Source: JAJDAH01 sp964487605 (GTDB taxonomy: Bacteria > Myxococcota_A > Polyangia > Polyangiales > Polyangiaceae). Taken from it: a stretch of 64,000 bases of DNA. Of this stretch, positions 29,826 through 39,226 are shown in pieces (the first letter of the stretch is position 1; each line of letters starts with the position of its first letter). The position numbers and the translations under genes are program-made. A model generated the notes under the pieces. It made no database searches. It saw nothing but the letters and a program-made list of their open reading frames with translations, and was not told where the DNA came from. The stretch covers positions 33,529 through 97,528 of the forward strand of contig CAZARU010000010.1 of NCBI GenBank assembly GCA_964487605.1. Direction: 5' to 3'.

Positions 29826-32321
29826 ATGACACGCTTGGTGGTCGTGCTTGGGCTCGTGGTCGCGGCTGGTGGCGCACTGACTGCGTGCGGCGACCCGGAG
29901 GCGGGCGGTGCCCGCGGCACCGGCGTGCTCGACTCGGGAGCTGGCCAGACGGACGCGGGCGGCGGACAGGGTGGTGCCGCCGGACAGGCGGGTGCGGGCG
30001 CCGGGGGTGACGACGGCGGAACGCCGGGGCCGACCTGCGACGAGGTCGTGTGCCACGCCCTGGCCACCTGCGACGACACGTCGGGGAGCGCCGTGTGCGC
30101 GTGCATCGACGGGTACGGCGGGGACGGCACGGCGTCTTGCGAGGACATCGACGAATGCGCGACGGGCACCCATCGGTGTGACCCGGCGGCCACCTGCACG
30201 AACACCGAAGGCGGACACGACTGCGAGTGCCCGGCGGGAACCACCGGAGATGGCACGACGTGCGGCGACTTCGACGAGTGCTCCGATCCCACCGCGAACG
30301 ACTGCCACGCGAACGCGGACTGTACCGACGAGCCCGGGACCTTCTCCTGCGCGTGCAAGGACGGCTTCACCGGAGACGGCGTGTCCTGCGCCGACGTGAA
30401 CGAGTGCGAGGACGGCACCGACGGCTGCCCGGCGGGCACGACGTGCGTCAACAACTCGGGGGGGTTCGACTGCGAGTGCTCGGCGGGCTTCGTGCTTTAC
30501 ATGGGGCAGTGCACGGACAAGTGCGAAGTCGCCAGGAGCGAAGGGCAATGTGACGCGATTGCTTCGTGCCAGATCGTGGCGAACGAGGCGAGCTGCAGCT
30601 GTCCGGCCACGCACTTCGACCAGAACGGCGACGGCTCGCTCTGCATCATGAACGCGAGCTGCTCGGCGACGTGTACCGATCCGAACGCGACGTGCACGGT
30701 CCTCAGTCCCACCCAGGTGAAGTGCGAGTGCCCGCCGGGTCGGTTCACCGACCCGAACGGCAACGGGTCGAACTGCGTCGACGTGAACGAGTGCACGCTG
30801 AACACGGACGGCTGCCACGCGAACGCGACCTGCGCGAACACGGTGGGTGGGTACACGTGCCAGTGCAACGGCGGCTACACCGGCAACGGCTTCACGTGCA
30901 CGAACGTGAACGAGTGCACCGCGGGCACGGACAACTGCGATCCGAACGCGACCTGCACCGACACGCCGGGGTCGTTCACCTGCGCCTGCAAGGCGGGCTA
31001 CTCCGGCAGCGGGTTGAGCTGCGCCGACGTGAACGAGTGCACGACCGGCGGTCACAACTGCAACGTGAACGCCAACTGCACGAACACCCCCGGCTCGTTC
31101 ACGTGCGCGTGCAAGCCCGGGTACACCGGAAACGGCACCACCACGTGTACCGACGTGAACGAGTGCACCGCCGGTACTGCGAACTGCCATGCCAACGCCA
31201 CGTGCACGAACACGACGGGGTCGTTCACGTGCGCGTGCAACGCCGGCTACGTGGGGAACGGCACCACCGTGTGCAACAACCTGAACGAGTGCACCACCGG
31301 TCAGCACAACTGCAGCCCCAACGCGACGTGCACCGACGCGAACCCGCCCCAGCGCTTCACCTGTGCCTGCAACCTCGGCTACACGGGCAACGGGCAGACC
31401 TGCACCTTCCAGTTCTGCGACCTGAACGGCACGTGGGGCCTCCGCGGCAGGATCACGACCTCGTGGCAGAACCTGCGCGCCAACGTCTTCCCCAACCCGA
31501 TCATCCTCCAGGCCGGCACCTTCACCGCAGACGTGTGGGAGAAGCGGCGCCTCACCTACGACGGCACCACGCTGACGACGGAGATCCAGATGTGTGGCGC
31601 GACCTACCCCGACGCCCACAACCCCACCTTGAACGAGACGTACGGCGCGTACATCCCCTTCGGCATCTGGGACACCCTGAGCTACCAGGCACCGTTCAAC
31701 ATCACGATCACCAACGCGAAGGCGGCGACGCCCTTCAACGTGCCCACCCGCGGCTACCTGTTCGGCGTGCGGCTCCCCAACGCCGACGGGACGGGCGCCT
31801 GGCCCGGTCCGGGCGCGCTGACGGCGGACTGCGCCACCGGGTCGCCGCCGTGCTGGTCGAACGACGACGCCGACGGCTGGGCCGGCGGCACGCAGTGGTC
31901 ACGCCCGCCCACTCAGACGTCCACCATCTACAGCCAGGCGTACGACTACCCCCCGTCGGCGCCGCAGGTGATCGTCAGCCGGCGCGTAGCCTGCTCCCAC
32001 GTCGCGTCGCGCAGCCTGTACAGCATGGCCGGGACCGTGAACAGCTGCACGCAGATCACGGGCACCATGAGCGTCGGCTCCATCGATCAACGGCTGCACA
32101 GCTGCCGGCGCGCCTACAACAACAACAGCGAGGTGAACTGCGCCACCAACCGGGACGTCCCGACCGGCAACACCCTCCCCGCCTGCTCCGCCAGCGACGC
32201 GCAAGGGCTGGACGCCTCCATCGAGGACGTCGTCGAAAGCGTCGACGCCGCGACGTTCTCCATGGTGAAGGTCGCGAACAACGCCGATTGCGCGGCGGTA
32301 CGGGCCACCGTCTACCCGTGA
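29826..32321 (+). CDS. lipoprotein with about 11 EGF-like repeats
   Basis: 831 residues from ATG 29826. The signal peptide (LVVVLGLVVAAGGALTAC) ends in a lipobox. After a Gly/Ala linker there are about eleven EGF-like modules of some 41 residues, roughly eight starting DVNEC or similar and ending in CxCxxGYTGNGxxC, the calcium-binding type. The last 330 residues form a distinct Cys-containing domain (CDLNGTWGLRGRITTSW at its start) that I cannot name. The repeats make a 120-126-base DNA repeat over 30780-31400. The stop overlaps the FadL-type gene as GTGA, linking the two at the outer membrane. Calcium-binding EGF arrays are uncommon in bacteria. Confidence 0.9.
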   Translation: MTRLVVVLGLVVAAGGALTACGDPEAGGARGTGVLDSGAGQTDAGGGQGGAAGQAGAGAGGDDGGTPGPTCDEVVCHALATCDDTSGSAVCACIDGYGGDGTASCEDIDECATGTHRCDPAATCTNTEGGHDCECPAGTTGDGTTCGDFDECSDPTANDCHANADCTDEPGTFSCACKDGFTGDGVSCADVNECEDGTDGCPAGTTCVNNSGGFDCECSAGFVLYMGQCTDKCEVARSEGQCDAIASCQIVANEASCSCPATHFDQNGDGSLCIMNASCSATCTDPNATCTVLSPTQVKCECPPGRFTDPNGNGSNCVDVNECTLNTDGCHANATCANTVGGYTCQCNGGYTGNGFTCTNVNECTAGTDNCDPNATCTDTPGSFTCACKAGYSGSGLSCADVNECTTGGHNCNVNANCTNTPGSFTCACKPGYTGNGTTTCTDVNECTAGTANCHANATCTNTTGSFTCACNAGYVGNGTTVCNNLNECTTGQHNCSPNATCTDANPPQRFTCACNLGYTGNGQTCTFQFCDLNGTWGLRGRITTSWQNLRANVFPNPIILQAGTFTADVWEKRRLTYDGTTLTTEIQMCGATYPDAHNPTLNETYGAYIPFGIWDTLSYQAPFNITITNAKAATPFNVPTRGYLFGVRLPNADGTGAWPGPGALTADCATGSPPCWSNDDADGWAGGTQWSRPPTQTSTIYSQAYDYPPSAPQVIVSRRVACSHVASRSLYSMAGTVNSCTQITGTMSVGSIDQRLHSCRRAYNNNSEVNCATNRDVPTGNTLPACSASDAQGLDASIEDVVESVDAATFSMVKVANNADCAAVRATVYP

Positions 32322-34120
32322 GGTCCGCTGGCGTTCGGAGCGCTGCCGTCGCCGGAGCGCTCGTCTTCCTGCTACCGGCATCCGTGCACGCGGAGGGGTC
32401 GACGTTCAACGCAGGCGGTACGCGCGCGCTCGCCCGCGGGGGCGCCGTGACCGCGCGAGCGGAAGACCCGCTGGTCCTGAACTTCAACCCCGCCGGCCTC
32501 GCCGCCGTGGAGAACCGCGTCGCGCTGCTGTCGCTCGACGTGCCGTTCTACACGGCGTGCGTCGAGCCCACCGGGTACTACGGCTGGGGCGTCTACGATC
32601 CCGGTGTCAGCGAGTTCGGCGACAGCGGTCAGGTCGCGGCCGATCCTTCCGGGAACGCGCTCCCGGGCCAGTACGCCACCGAGCGCCTGCACGCCGTGTG
32701 CAACTCGGCGCGACCCGTGCCCATTCCGCAGCTCGCCATCGCCTGGCGTGTCTCCGACGCCGTCGGCGTCGGCTTCGGCTTCGTAGGCCCGTCGGCCATC
32801 GGCGAGCAGCAGTGGGGCGGCTCCGACGGCACCATCTCGCGAGGCGGGCGGGCCTGGCCCAGTCCGACCCGCTACCAGCTCGTCGACCAGCGCGTCACGT
32901 TCGCGTTCAACCCGACCGTGGGCGTGGGGGTGCGCGTCGCGCCCATTCTCAGGCTCGGACTCGCGTTCCAGTGGCTCGGGCTGGGCATCGAGTCGACGCA
33001 GGTCCAGGCCCAGGGGGCGGGAACCTCCCCGCACAACGACATGCTCGTGACGGCGCGCGCGAGCGACTACTTCATTCCCGCCCTCGCCGTCTCCGCCCAC
33101 GCGACGCCCATCGAACCGCTCGACCTCGTCGTCGCGTTCCAGTGGAGGGACTCCTTCGATGGAACGGGCGAGGCCGTCTACCGAACCAACACGTACCACC
33201 AGGGCGCCGCTCCCGGCGTTCCCTACACGAACGCCCCGCTGGACCTCTCACGGGTCCATCAGCCGCTGCCCTGGACGCTCACGGTCGGAGCGCGCTGGGC
33301 AGAGGCCCTGGAGCCCCGCGGGCGCGCACCCACCCTCGCCGATCCCGACGATCCGCTGGGCACCGAGCTCTGGGACGTCGAGCTCGACGTCTCGTACCAG
33401 TTCAACGCGCGTTTCTCCAAGACGACCGTAGCCGTCGAGGACTCGTGCGACACGGACGCGTCGGGCGCCCGCATCCTCGAGGATCCGACCGGGAACCTGC
33501 ACCGCGGCTGCCAGCGAATCGAGTTTCGGTCCACGGACGCGAGCGGAAACCTCGTCCGCGACCAGATAGACGTCCCCGCCGAGGGCCTCAACGAGTTCTC
33601 GTTCGATCGTCACCTGAAGGACCAGGTCGTCGTCCGTCTCGGCGGCAGCTATGCCATCGTTCCGCGAGCGCTCGCGGTGAACGCCGGGGTCTACTACGAG
33701 ACCCGCGGCGTCGATCCCAGCTACGCCAGCATCGACGCGATGCCCTTCGCCCGCGTGGGAACGGGCGTGGGCGTCGTCTGGCGCGTCGGCCAGTTCGACC
33801 TCATGGCGGCCTACGGGCACGTCTTCTCGGAGACGATCGTCGTCGGCGCACCTCGCCACGCGGCCCGGCAGTCGGCCACCGGCGACCCCTCGTCGGGCTT
33901 CGACAAGACCGTGGGGCAGCCGTGCGGTCTGGGCGATCCGACCTGCGTCGATCCGCAGCCGCTGGAGGAGACGTCTGCGCCGTCGGACCCCGACGGCGTC
34001 GCCAAGCTCGAGCAGAGCTCGTTCATCGAGACCACGACGGCACAAAACCGCGTCGTCAACTCCGGCAAGTACTCCGCCGACTTCGACGTGTTCTCCGTCG
34101 GCCTCGCCTACCGCTTCTGA
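32318..34120 (+). CDS. FadL/OMPP1-family outer-membrane transport protein
   Basis: 600 residues from a GTG at 32318 that overlaps the EGF gene's stop. A signal peptide (VAGALVFLLPASVHA) is followed by a mature start EGSTFNAGGTRALARGGAVT and DPLVLNFNPAGLA, the N-terminal hatch signature of FadL (NPAG). The rest is beta-barrel-like with alternating strands and ends in Phe (SVGLAYRF), typical of BAM-assembled barrels. Family members import hydrophobic molecules. It is longer than E. coli FadL (about 450), with extra loops rich in Asp and Cys. Coupling to the EGF lipoprotein suggests a joint complex. Confidence 0.88.
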   Translation: MRSAGVRSAAVAGALVFLLPASVHAEGSTFNAGGTRALARGGAVTARAEDPLVLNFNPAGLAAVENRVALLSLDVPFYTACVEPTGYYGWGVYDPGVSEFGDSGQVAADPSGNALPGQYATERLHAVCNSARPVPIPQLAIAWRVSDAVGVGFGFVGPSAIGEQQWGGSDGTISRGGRAWPSPTRYQLVDQRVTFAFNPTVGVGVRVAPILRLGLAFQWLGLGIESTQVQAQGAGTSPHNDMLVTARASDYFIPALAVSAHATPIEPLDLVVAFQWRDSFDGTGEAVYRTNTYHQGAAPGVPYTNAPLDLSRVHQPLPWTLTVGARWAEALEPRGRAPTLADPDDPLGTELWDVELDVSYQFNARFSKTTVAVEDSCDTDASGARILEDPTGNLHRGCQRIEFRSTDASGNLVRDQIDVPAEGLNEFSFDRHLKDQVVVRLGGSYAIVPRALAVNAGVYYETRGVDPSYASIDAMPFARVGTGVGVVWRVGQFDLMAAYGHVFSETIVVGAPRHAARQSATGDPSSGFDKTVGQPCGLGDPTCVDPQPLEETSAPSDPDGVAKLEQSSFIETTTAQNRVVNSGKYSADFDVFSVGLAYRF

Positions 34121-34162
34121 GGGAAGGGCTCCGCGCGCGACCTGGCGCGCTAAGGTGTGCCC

Positions 34163-35251
34163 ATGACGGCTCCACCGTTCACGCGGCGCTGGCGGCTCGC
34201 CGGGCGGCCGATCGCCGGAGCGCTCGCGATCCACGGGGCAGCGTGCGCCGGTTCGACCCCGACGCCCGATCCGACCCGTACGGGACGACCCTCGGGAACC
34301 GCCAGCGACGCGGGGATCGTCGTGGCGGCGGCTGCGACGGACGCGTCCGCGCCACGGATTCCCGACGCCGGGGCGCCGGCGCCGGCCGCGCGCTTTCCCG
34401 GCGGTACCTTCCCCCCGGCGGACTTCGCCCCGCCCCACGAGCGTTCGGCACGCGAAGGCGACGGCCGCTGGACGACGCTCATCGACGGCGATCCGCCGCT
34501 CGCCGTCCGCGCGACGCTCCAGCCGCATCCGATCAGCCGCTACATGCCGGTGACCGTCGCCGCGCTCGATCTGGAGCGGATGGAGCTCCACCTCGCCCCG
34601 GGACTGGAGGATCCCGAGTCGAAGGCGCTGCCGCGGGACCAGCGCAGCGGCCTGGTCCCCGAAGGCGAGCAGCCTCGCCTGCGCGTCGCCTTCAACGGCG
34701 GGTTCAAGACGCGACACGGGGGCCACGGCATGGCGTGGCAAGGGACGGTCCTGGTCCCGCCGCTCGACGACGCCTGCACGGTCGGCATCGACGCCGAGGG
34801 CCGCGTCACGATCGCGACATGGCCGAACCTCTCGGCGCGCGCCGAGACGCTCGTCTCGTGGCGACAGACGCCGCCATGCCTGATCGAGGGCGGACGGAAG
34901 CACCCCGATCTGAACGACACGACGCGCCGGTGGGGCATGTCGGTGGAAGGCAAGGTGAAGGTGCGGCGCTCCGCGGTGGGCCTCGACGAGCGCGGCCGGA
35001 CGCTGTTCTACGCGGTGGGTGAGGACGTCACCGCACGGTGGCTGGCCGAGGCGCTCACTGCGGTGGGCGCCGTGAGCGCGGCGCAGCTCGACATCAACTG
35101 GTCGTACACCTGGTTCGTGACCTACGCCGTCGGGGAGGGCCAGGCCCCGACGCTGGCAGGCTCGCTGATCCCGAAGATGAAGCACCACCCGCGCGGGCTG
35201 CTGACGAAGGCCGCGCACCGGGACTTCTTCTACGTCCTGGCTCGGGAGTGA
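34163..35251 (+). CDS. phosphodiester glycosidase family (NAGPA-like) lipoprotein
   Basis: 362 residues from ATG 34163. The N-terminus has a hydrophobic stretch ending in HGAACAGS (possible lipobox), then a Pro/Ala linker. The domain from about 120 shows the NAGPA/DUF2233 pattern: LRVAFNGGFKTRHGGHGMAW, a VGEDVTARWLAEALTAVGA helix and QLDINWSYTWFV. These enzymes remove a sugar from a phosphodiester. TAAGGT at 34151-34156, preceded by GC, could be a -10 only six bases before the ATG, implying a leaderless message. It converges with the Nudix gene. Confidence 0.82.
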   Translation: MTAPPFTRRWRLAGRPIAGALAIHGAACAGSTPTPDPTRTGRPSGTASDAGIVVAAAATDASAPRIPDAGAPAPAARFPGGTFPPADFAPPHERSAREGDGRWTTLIDGDPPLAVRATLQPHPISRYMPVTVAALDLERMELHLAPGLEDPESKALPRDQRSGLVPEGEQPRLRVAFNGGFKTRHGGHGMAWQGTVLVPPLDDACTVGIDAEGRVTIATWPNLSARAETLVSWRQTPPCLIEGGRKHPDLNDTTRRWGMSVEGKVKVRRSAVGLDERGRTLFYAVGEDVTARWLAEALTAVGAVSAAQLDINWSYTWFVTYAVGEGQAPTLAGSLIPKMKHHPRGLLTKAAHRDFFYVLARE

Positions 35252-35261
35252 CGCGAGGCGC

Positions 35262-35852
35262 TCAGCGCCAGGCGAACACCGGCTGCTCGAAGTGCTCCAC
35301 GCGCGTCGCTCGACCGTGGACGACGACCTCGTGAAGCTGGTGCAAGATGGCCGCGGTCGGCGCATGGACCAGCGTTCCCACGAGCGGGAACGCGATGACG
35401 GGCCGGTCGCTCTCCGGGATCGATCTCAGGTGCGGCGAGCCGGGTCGGCCCAGCTCCTCGAGCGGGACGACGTGAGCTTCGGCGACCTCGTCGGGGTTCG
35501 GCACGAGGCGGACGAGCCCGGGCGCCCAGGCGACGACCGGCGTGATGACGAACCCGGATCGCGTCGGGTAGTCGTCCAGGACGCCGAGAACCGCTCCGTG
35601 ATCGAGTCGAACGGCGAGCTCCTCGTGGAGCTCGCGCAGGGCGGTCTGGGAAGCCGTCTCCCCCATGTCGACGCGCCCGCCGGGAAGCGCCCACTGACCC
35701 CCGTGCCGCCGGAGGCGATCCGCGCGGCGCGTCAGCACGAAGCAGAGCCGGCCCTCGGCGTCTGCAGACAGCACGATGGCGACGGCTGCGCGCTCCAGCG
35801 CCGTGGGCCCGGGGGGCCTGACCGGGAAGGCGCGCAAGCGCGCGCGAACCAT
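35262..35852 (-). CDS. Nudix hydrolase (CoA pyrophosphatase-like)
   Basis: 196 residues from ATG 35852. The Nudix box is complete: GGRVDMGETASQTALRELHE followed by ELAV (GX5EX7REUXEEXGU with A in place of the last G). The preceding AAVAIVLSADAEGRLCFVLTRR and the PPGP start resemble the NudL/CoA diphosphatase group. It hydrolyses a nucleoside diphosphate linked to another moiety. The frame is open to 35960, but the extra residues lack family similarity and cover the intergenic region. Confidence 0.85.
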   Translation of the reverse strand: MVRARLRAFPVRPPGPTALERAAVAIVLSADAEGRLCFVLTRRADRLRRHGGQWALPGGRVDMGETASQTALRELHEELAVRLDHGAVLGVLDDYPTRSGFVITPVVAWAPGLVRLVPNPDEVAEAHVVPLEELGRPGSPHLRSIPESDRPVIAFPLVGTLVHAPTAAILHQLHEVVVHGRATRVEHFEQPVFAWR

Positions 35853-35923
35853 CTCGCGCTGGGCGACCACGGTTCCAGACCCTACGACGCGCGGACCGCC
35901 GCGGCCCAACGGCCGGCCCGAAC

Positions 35924-35959
35924 TGTACGCGGAGCGACCAACTGTGCGCGATCCGTACA
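35924..35959. promoter_or_regulatory. possible operator in Nudix/TetR intergenic region
   Basis: TGTACG (35924-35929) and CGTACA (35954-35959) form an inverted repeat with starts exactly 30 bases apart. It lies 82 bases before the second TetR gene. Short arms, so weak. Confidence 0.3.
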
Positions 35960-36040
35960 CCTGTATCGAAGGAATCTGCCGCGTTATCGGATATTTGCCG
36001 CTACGCGACCATGGAACGGGGGTTGCTCTAGTCCATCGAT

Positions 36041-36802
36041 ATGAACATGAACGTACCTGCCCAACACTCCCACGGCGACCTCGGCGCGCCGCGCCGCGCG
36101 CTCGAGAGCGGCATCCACGAAATCCTGCGGCCTACGACGCCCAGGTCGGAGACGCGCCGGCTGCCCCGACCGCCGGAGCTGCCGCGTACGCGGCGTGGGC
36201 CAGGGCGCTACGACCGCCGCATCACGACGACCGAGCGACGCTGTCTTCAGCACGAGCACCTGCTCGACGCTGCAGCGCGGGTCTTCGCGCGGGTCGGTTT
36301 CGCTCGCGCCACGGTCGCGATGGTGCTCGACGAGTCCGGCCTCAGCCGCGGGACGTTCTACCGCCACTTCGACGACCTGGACGACGTGCTCATCGCGGTG
36401 AGGCAGCGTGCCGCCAAGCAGCTCTTCGACGCCATCGACACCAAGGTCCGGGAAGAGCCGAATCCCGCGGGACAGCTCTGCGCCGGCATCACGGCGTTCC
36501 TCGCGTTCATCGGGCAGTACGGCGACATGCTCCGCGTCCTGCGCCGTGAGTCTCGGAAGAACGAGGTCCACGAGCGGATTCGGAGCGAGACGGAGGCCCG
36601 CTTCCTCCAGCTTCTGCGAACGGGCATCGGCAACGCCTTCGACGCCGGCCTCATCTCGAAGCGGCCGACGGAGACGACCATCTACGCGCTCGTCGCCGCC
36701 ATCGAGGGCGTCGGGCTCCGGTACGTCGAGTCCGGAGACGACCGCAGCGCGATCGAGGCGGCGCCTGCGCTCGTGGAGCTCTGCTTCCGCGCGCTCGGCT
36801 GA
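36041..36802 (+). CDS. TetR family transcriptional regulator
   Basis: 253 residues from ATG 36041. A basic, disordered start of about 65 residues precedes the HTH: HLLDAAARVFARVG, then TVAMVLDESGLSRGTFYRHF and DDLDDVLIAV. The C-terminal half is a helical ligand-binding domain ending ALVELCFRALG. The long N-terminal extension, rich in Arg and Pro, is unusual and may add DNA contacts; a later start at 36260-36300 cannot be excluded. It stands alone, divergent from Nudix. Confidence 0.85.
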   Translation: MNMNVPAQHSHGDLGAPRRALESGIHEILRPTTPRSETRRLPRPPELPRTRRGPGRYDRRITTTERRCLQHEHLLDAAARVFARVGFARATVAMVLDESGLSRGTFYRHFDDLDDVLIAVRQRAAKQLFDAIDTKVREEPNPAGQLCAGITAFLAFIGQYGDMLRVLRRESRKNEVHERIRSETEARFLQLLRTGIGNAFDAGLISKRPTETTIYALVAAIEGVGLRYVESGDDRSAIEAAPALVELCFRALG

Positions 36803-36825
36803 GTCCGGTCGGGCGTCCGTGCCGG

Positions 36826-38067
36826 TCAGACGCAGACGCCCACTTCCGGGATGCCGCTGAAGACCTGAACGCAGAGGCCCATCGTCCCGCAGTCGCTCGC
36901 CGCGATGCGGCAGAGACGACGGCAGACGAGCTGTCCCGTGAGGTCGATGCAGGTGCCGCGCCACGCGTTGCCGTCGTTCCCGCACCGCTCCCCGGGCGTG
37001 GACGCGAAGGAGCACGGCGTCCCGAGCGCCGCGGCGTCTCCAGACTGCTGCGAGCAGGTCCCGGTGACGGTACACCGCTCGGACAGCGCACAGCCCGGGG
37101 ACGACGAGAAGAACCTGCACTGACGCCGGCACACGTCCGCGTTCAGATCCCGCGCGCACAGATGGTCGGCGACGCAGCCGGTCGCGATGTCGGAGGGGAC
37201 GCAGGGCTCACCGGGTGCGGCGGTTCCGCGCGCCATGCACGCGCCAGAAGTGGCATCGAGCTTCGCTCGCACGCACTCCTTGGCGGCGCAGGGGTTCACC
37301 GTGTACGGCACGCAGCTCGGATAACAAGCGCCTACGACCTGACCCGGGATCTGCAGCACGCAGACGTTGTCCGCGGGGCACACCGGGCTCGAGCTCGTGC
37401 AGTGGGGCGCCGCGCAGGTGGCCGTCTGCGGCGCGCAGATCTTCGTGTGGTTGACCGAGCAGGTCTCCGCGTTGACACACGACGGTGGACCGGTGGGTCC
37501 GTCGGCGGCGGTGTCGGGCGCCGCATCAGAGGCGCCCGCCTCGCTGCCCGCGGCGCCTCCCGCTCCTGCGAAGCCCGCCGCTCCGCTGGCGCCCGAATCC
37601 CTGCCGCCCCCGGAGGTCCCGGCGCCGCCGCCGGACGACGTACCCGCGGACGCGTCACCTCCCGCAGAGCCCCCGACGCCGGCCACTCCCGCCGTGCCGG
37701 CGACCCCCGCGGTACCGCCCGTTGCCGCAGCGCCAGCGACGCCGCTCCCACCCGATCCAGCGACTCCCGCCGAGCCACCGGCGGCGGGGGGGGGCGCGGC
37801 CGCGCCCGCCCCCCCACCCGCCGCAGCCGCGCCCGACGGACCACCCCCCCCCGACCCCCCCCCTCCCCCCGCGCCCCCGGCGGCGCCGGCGCCGGCGCCG
37901 CCGCCCGACGCGCCACCCGAGGCAGCCGATCCCGAGGCACCTCCCGACGCCGTCGCGTCGGCTTCGGAGCCGCCCGCGCCGTTGCTTTTCTCCCCATCCT
38001 CACCGCACGCGGCAGAGCCCATCAGGAAGAGCGCCACGCTGGTCGAACCGAGCCACCTCCCGGCCAT
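36826..38067 (-). CDS. Gly-rich lipoprotein with Cys-rich C-terminal domain
   Basis: 413 residues from ATG 38067. A signal peptide (STSVALFLMGSAAC) ends in a lipobox. About residues 30-195 are almost only Gly, Ala and Ser. The exported C-terminal domain has about 26 cysteines (CSVNHTKICAPQTATC, CVPYTVNPC and similar) and is probably disulfide-bonded. The linker DNA contains several 7- to 9-base C or G runs (37786-37869), where length changes would shift the frame before the Cys domain. Function unknown. Confidence 0.8.
   Translation of the reverse strand: MAGRWLGSTSVALFLMGSAACGEDGEKSNGAGGSEADATASGGASGSAASGGASGGGAGAGAAGGAGGGGGSGGGGPSGAAAAGGGAGAAAPPPAAGGSAGVAGSGGSGVAGAAATGGTAGVAGTAGVAGVGGSAGGDASAGTSSGGGAGTSGGGRDSGASGAAGFAGAGGAAGSEAGASDAAPDTAADGPTGPPSCVNAETCSVNHTKICAPQTATCAAPHCTSSSPVCPADNVCVLQIPGQVVGACYPSCVPYTVNPCAAKECVRAKLDATSGACMARGTAAPGEPCVPSDIATGCVADHLCARDLNADVCRRQCRFFSSSPGCALSERCTVTGTCSQQSGDAAALGTPCSFASTPGERCGNDGNAWRGTCIDLTGQLVCRRLCRIAASDCGTMGLCVQVFSGIPEVGVCV
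37786..37869. repeat. homopolymer G/C tracts inside the lipoprotein linker
   Basis: On the + strand there is a run of 9 G at 37786-37794, 7 C near 37809-37815, 9 C at 37844-37852, 9 C at 37855-37863 and 6 C at 37865-37870. They lie in the coding sequence of a surface lipoprotein and are candidates for slippage. Confidence 0.7.
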
Positions 38068-38179
38068 CTTCCGTCCTCCTCGAATCGCCACCCGCTCCGG
38101 CCCGCGTGTACCGCGCCTCGGCCGTCGCCGCCACCCCCAAAGACGGGCGCCGTTCGGCTAGTGTGCCGCCCCGAACGCC

Positions 38180-39226
38180 ATGGGTAAGTCGAACGGAGGC
38201 GCAGCGCGCTCGCGCCGTGCAAGGCGGCCGTGGGTGCGGTGGACCGACGATCGGCTCCTCGACCTGCGCTTCTGCGATCTGGGAGTCACCGTGGAAGGCA
38301 CGTGGCTCGAGGGTCCCATCGCGCAGCTCTACGACGAGCTCGACTCGGCCGGCCTGCGCGTTCGACCACACTTCTGGCTCTCGACCGAGTGGTTCAGTCC
38401 CGACGGCGTCCCGGGCGTCGCCATCCCTTTCTACCTGGCGCATCCGCGCTTGATGAAGCTCGAACGACGACACGCCCTCGAGGTCGAGGGCGGAACCTGG
38501 CGCGAGTGCATGAAGGTGCTGCGTCACGAGACGGGCCACGCGGTGCAGCACGCCTATCGCCTTCACCGTCGCAAGAAGAGCCAGGCCCTCTTCGGCAAGT
38601 CGTCCGAACCGTATCCCGACTTCTATCGACCCAACCCGGCGAGCAAGCGGTTCGTCGTCAACCTCGACCTCTGGTACGCGCAGAGCCACCCGGACGAGGA
38701 CTTCGCCGAGACGTTCGCGGTCTGGCTGTCGCCGAGGTCGCAGTGGCGCAAGCGCTACGCGGGTTGGCCCGCCCTGAGGAAGCTCGAATGGGTCGATCAG
38801 ACCATGAAGGAGCTGGGCGGCCAGAGCCCCCTCGTGAAGTCCCGTGAGTGCCCCGACGCGCTTCCCGGGATTCGACAGACGCTGCGCAGCTATTACGAGG
38901 CCAAGGCCGCTCGCTACGCGCCGGAGAACCCGACGAACTACGACGCGAAGCTCGCCGCACTCTTTCGAGGCAAGGGTGATTCCGGAGAGCCTGCGGCGCG
39001 CTTCGTGCGCAGGAATCGCAGCGCCATGCGCAAGGCGCTGCTGCGCTGGGTCCCCGACGCGGAGTACGCGTTCGACACGTTGATCCTCGAGATCATCGAC
39101 CGCTGCCGTGAAATGAAGCTCCGGGCAACGGGTCCGAGGGCCCGGCTCCAGGGCGACCTGCTACTGTTGGTCACTGCCCTGAGCCTCCGGTACCTGTACC
39201 GGAGCAGGGAGTGGCACCCGCTGTGA
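38180..39226 (+). CDS. putative zinc-binding metallopeptidase
   Basis: 348 residues from ATG 38180. The zinc motif is RHETGHAVQHAYRLH (HExxH-type, HETGH) near residue 115, with a downstream acidic cluster HPDEDFAETFAVWLSPRSQW that would give the third ligand and shape the site. The pattern fits the putative zinc-binding metallopeptidase family found beside ATP-grasp genes. No signal peptide, so cytoplasmic. The stop overlaps the next gene as GTGA. The substrate may be a peptide made or modified by the ATP-grasp partner; that is inference. Confidence 0.8.
   Translation: MGKSNGGAARSRRARRPWVRWTDDRLLDLRFCDLGVTVEGTWLEGPIAQLYDELDSAGLRVRPHFWLSTEWFSPDGVPGVAIPFYLAHPRLMKLERRHALEVEGGTWRECMKVLRHETGHAVQHAYRLHRRKKSQALFGKSSEPYPDFYRPNPASKRFVVNLDLWYAQSHPDEDFAETFAVWLSPRSQWRKRYAGWPALRKLEWVDQTMKELGGQSPLVKSRECPDALPGIRQTLRSYYEAKAARYAPENPTNYDAKLAALFRGKGDSGEPAARFVRRNRSAMRKALLRWVPDAEYAFDTLILEIIDRCREMKLRATGPRARLQGDLLLLVTALSLRYLYRSREWHPL

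Noticed and set aside
30780..31400. Regular 120-126-base repeats that could look like a repeat array
   Set aside because: They are in-frame EGF codons, with no constant repeat plus unique spacer, so not CRISPR.
37485..38453. 322-codon plus-strand frame of Arg/Pro repeats
   Set aside because: Antisense to the Gly-rich linker of the lipoprotein and crosses into the metallopeptidase gene.
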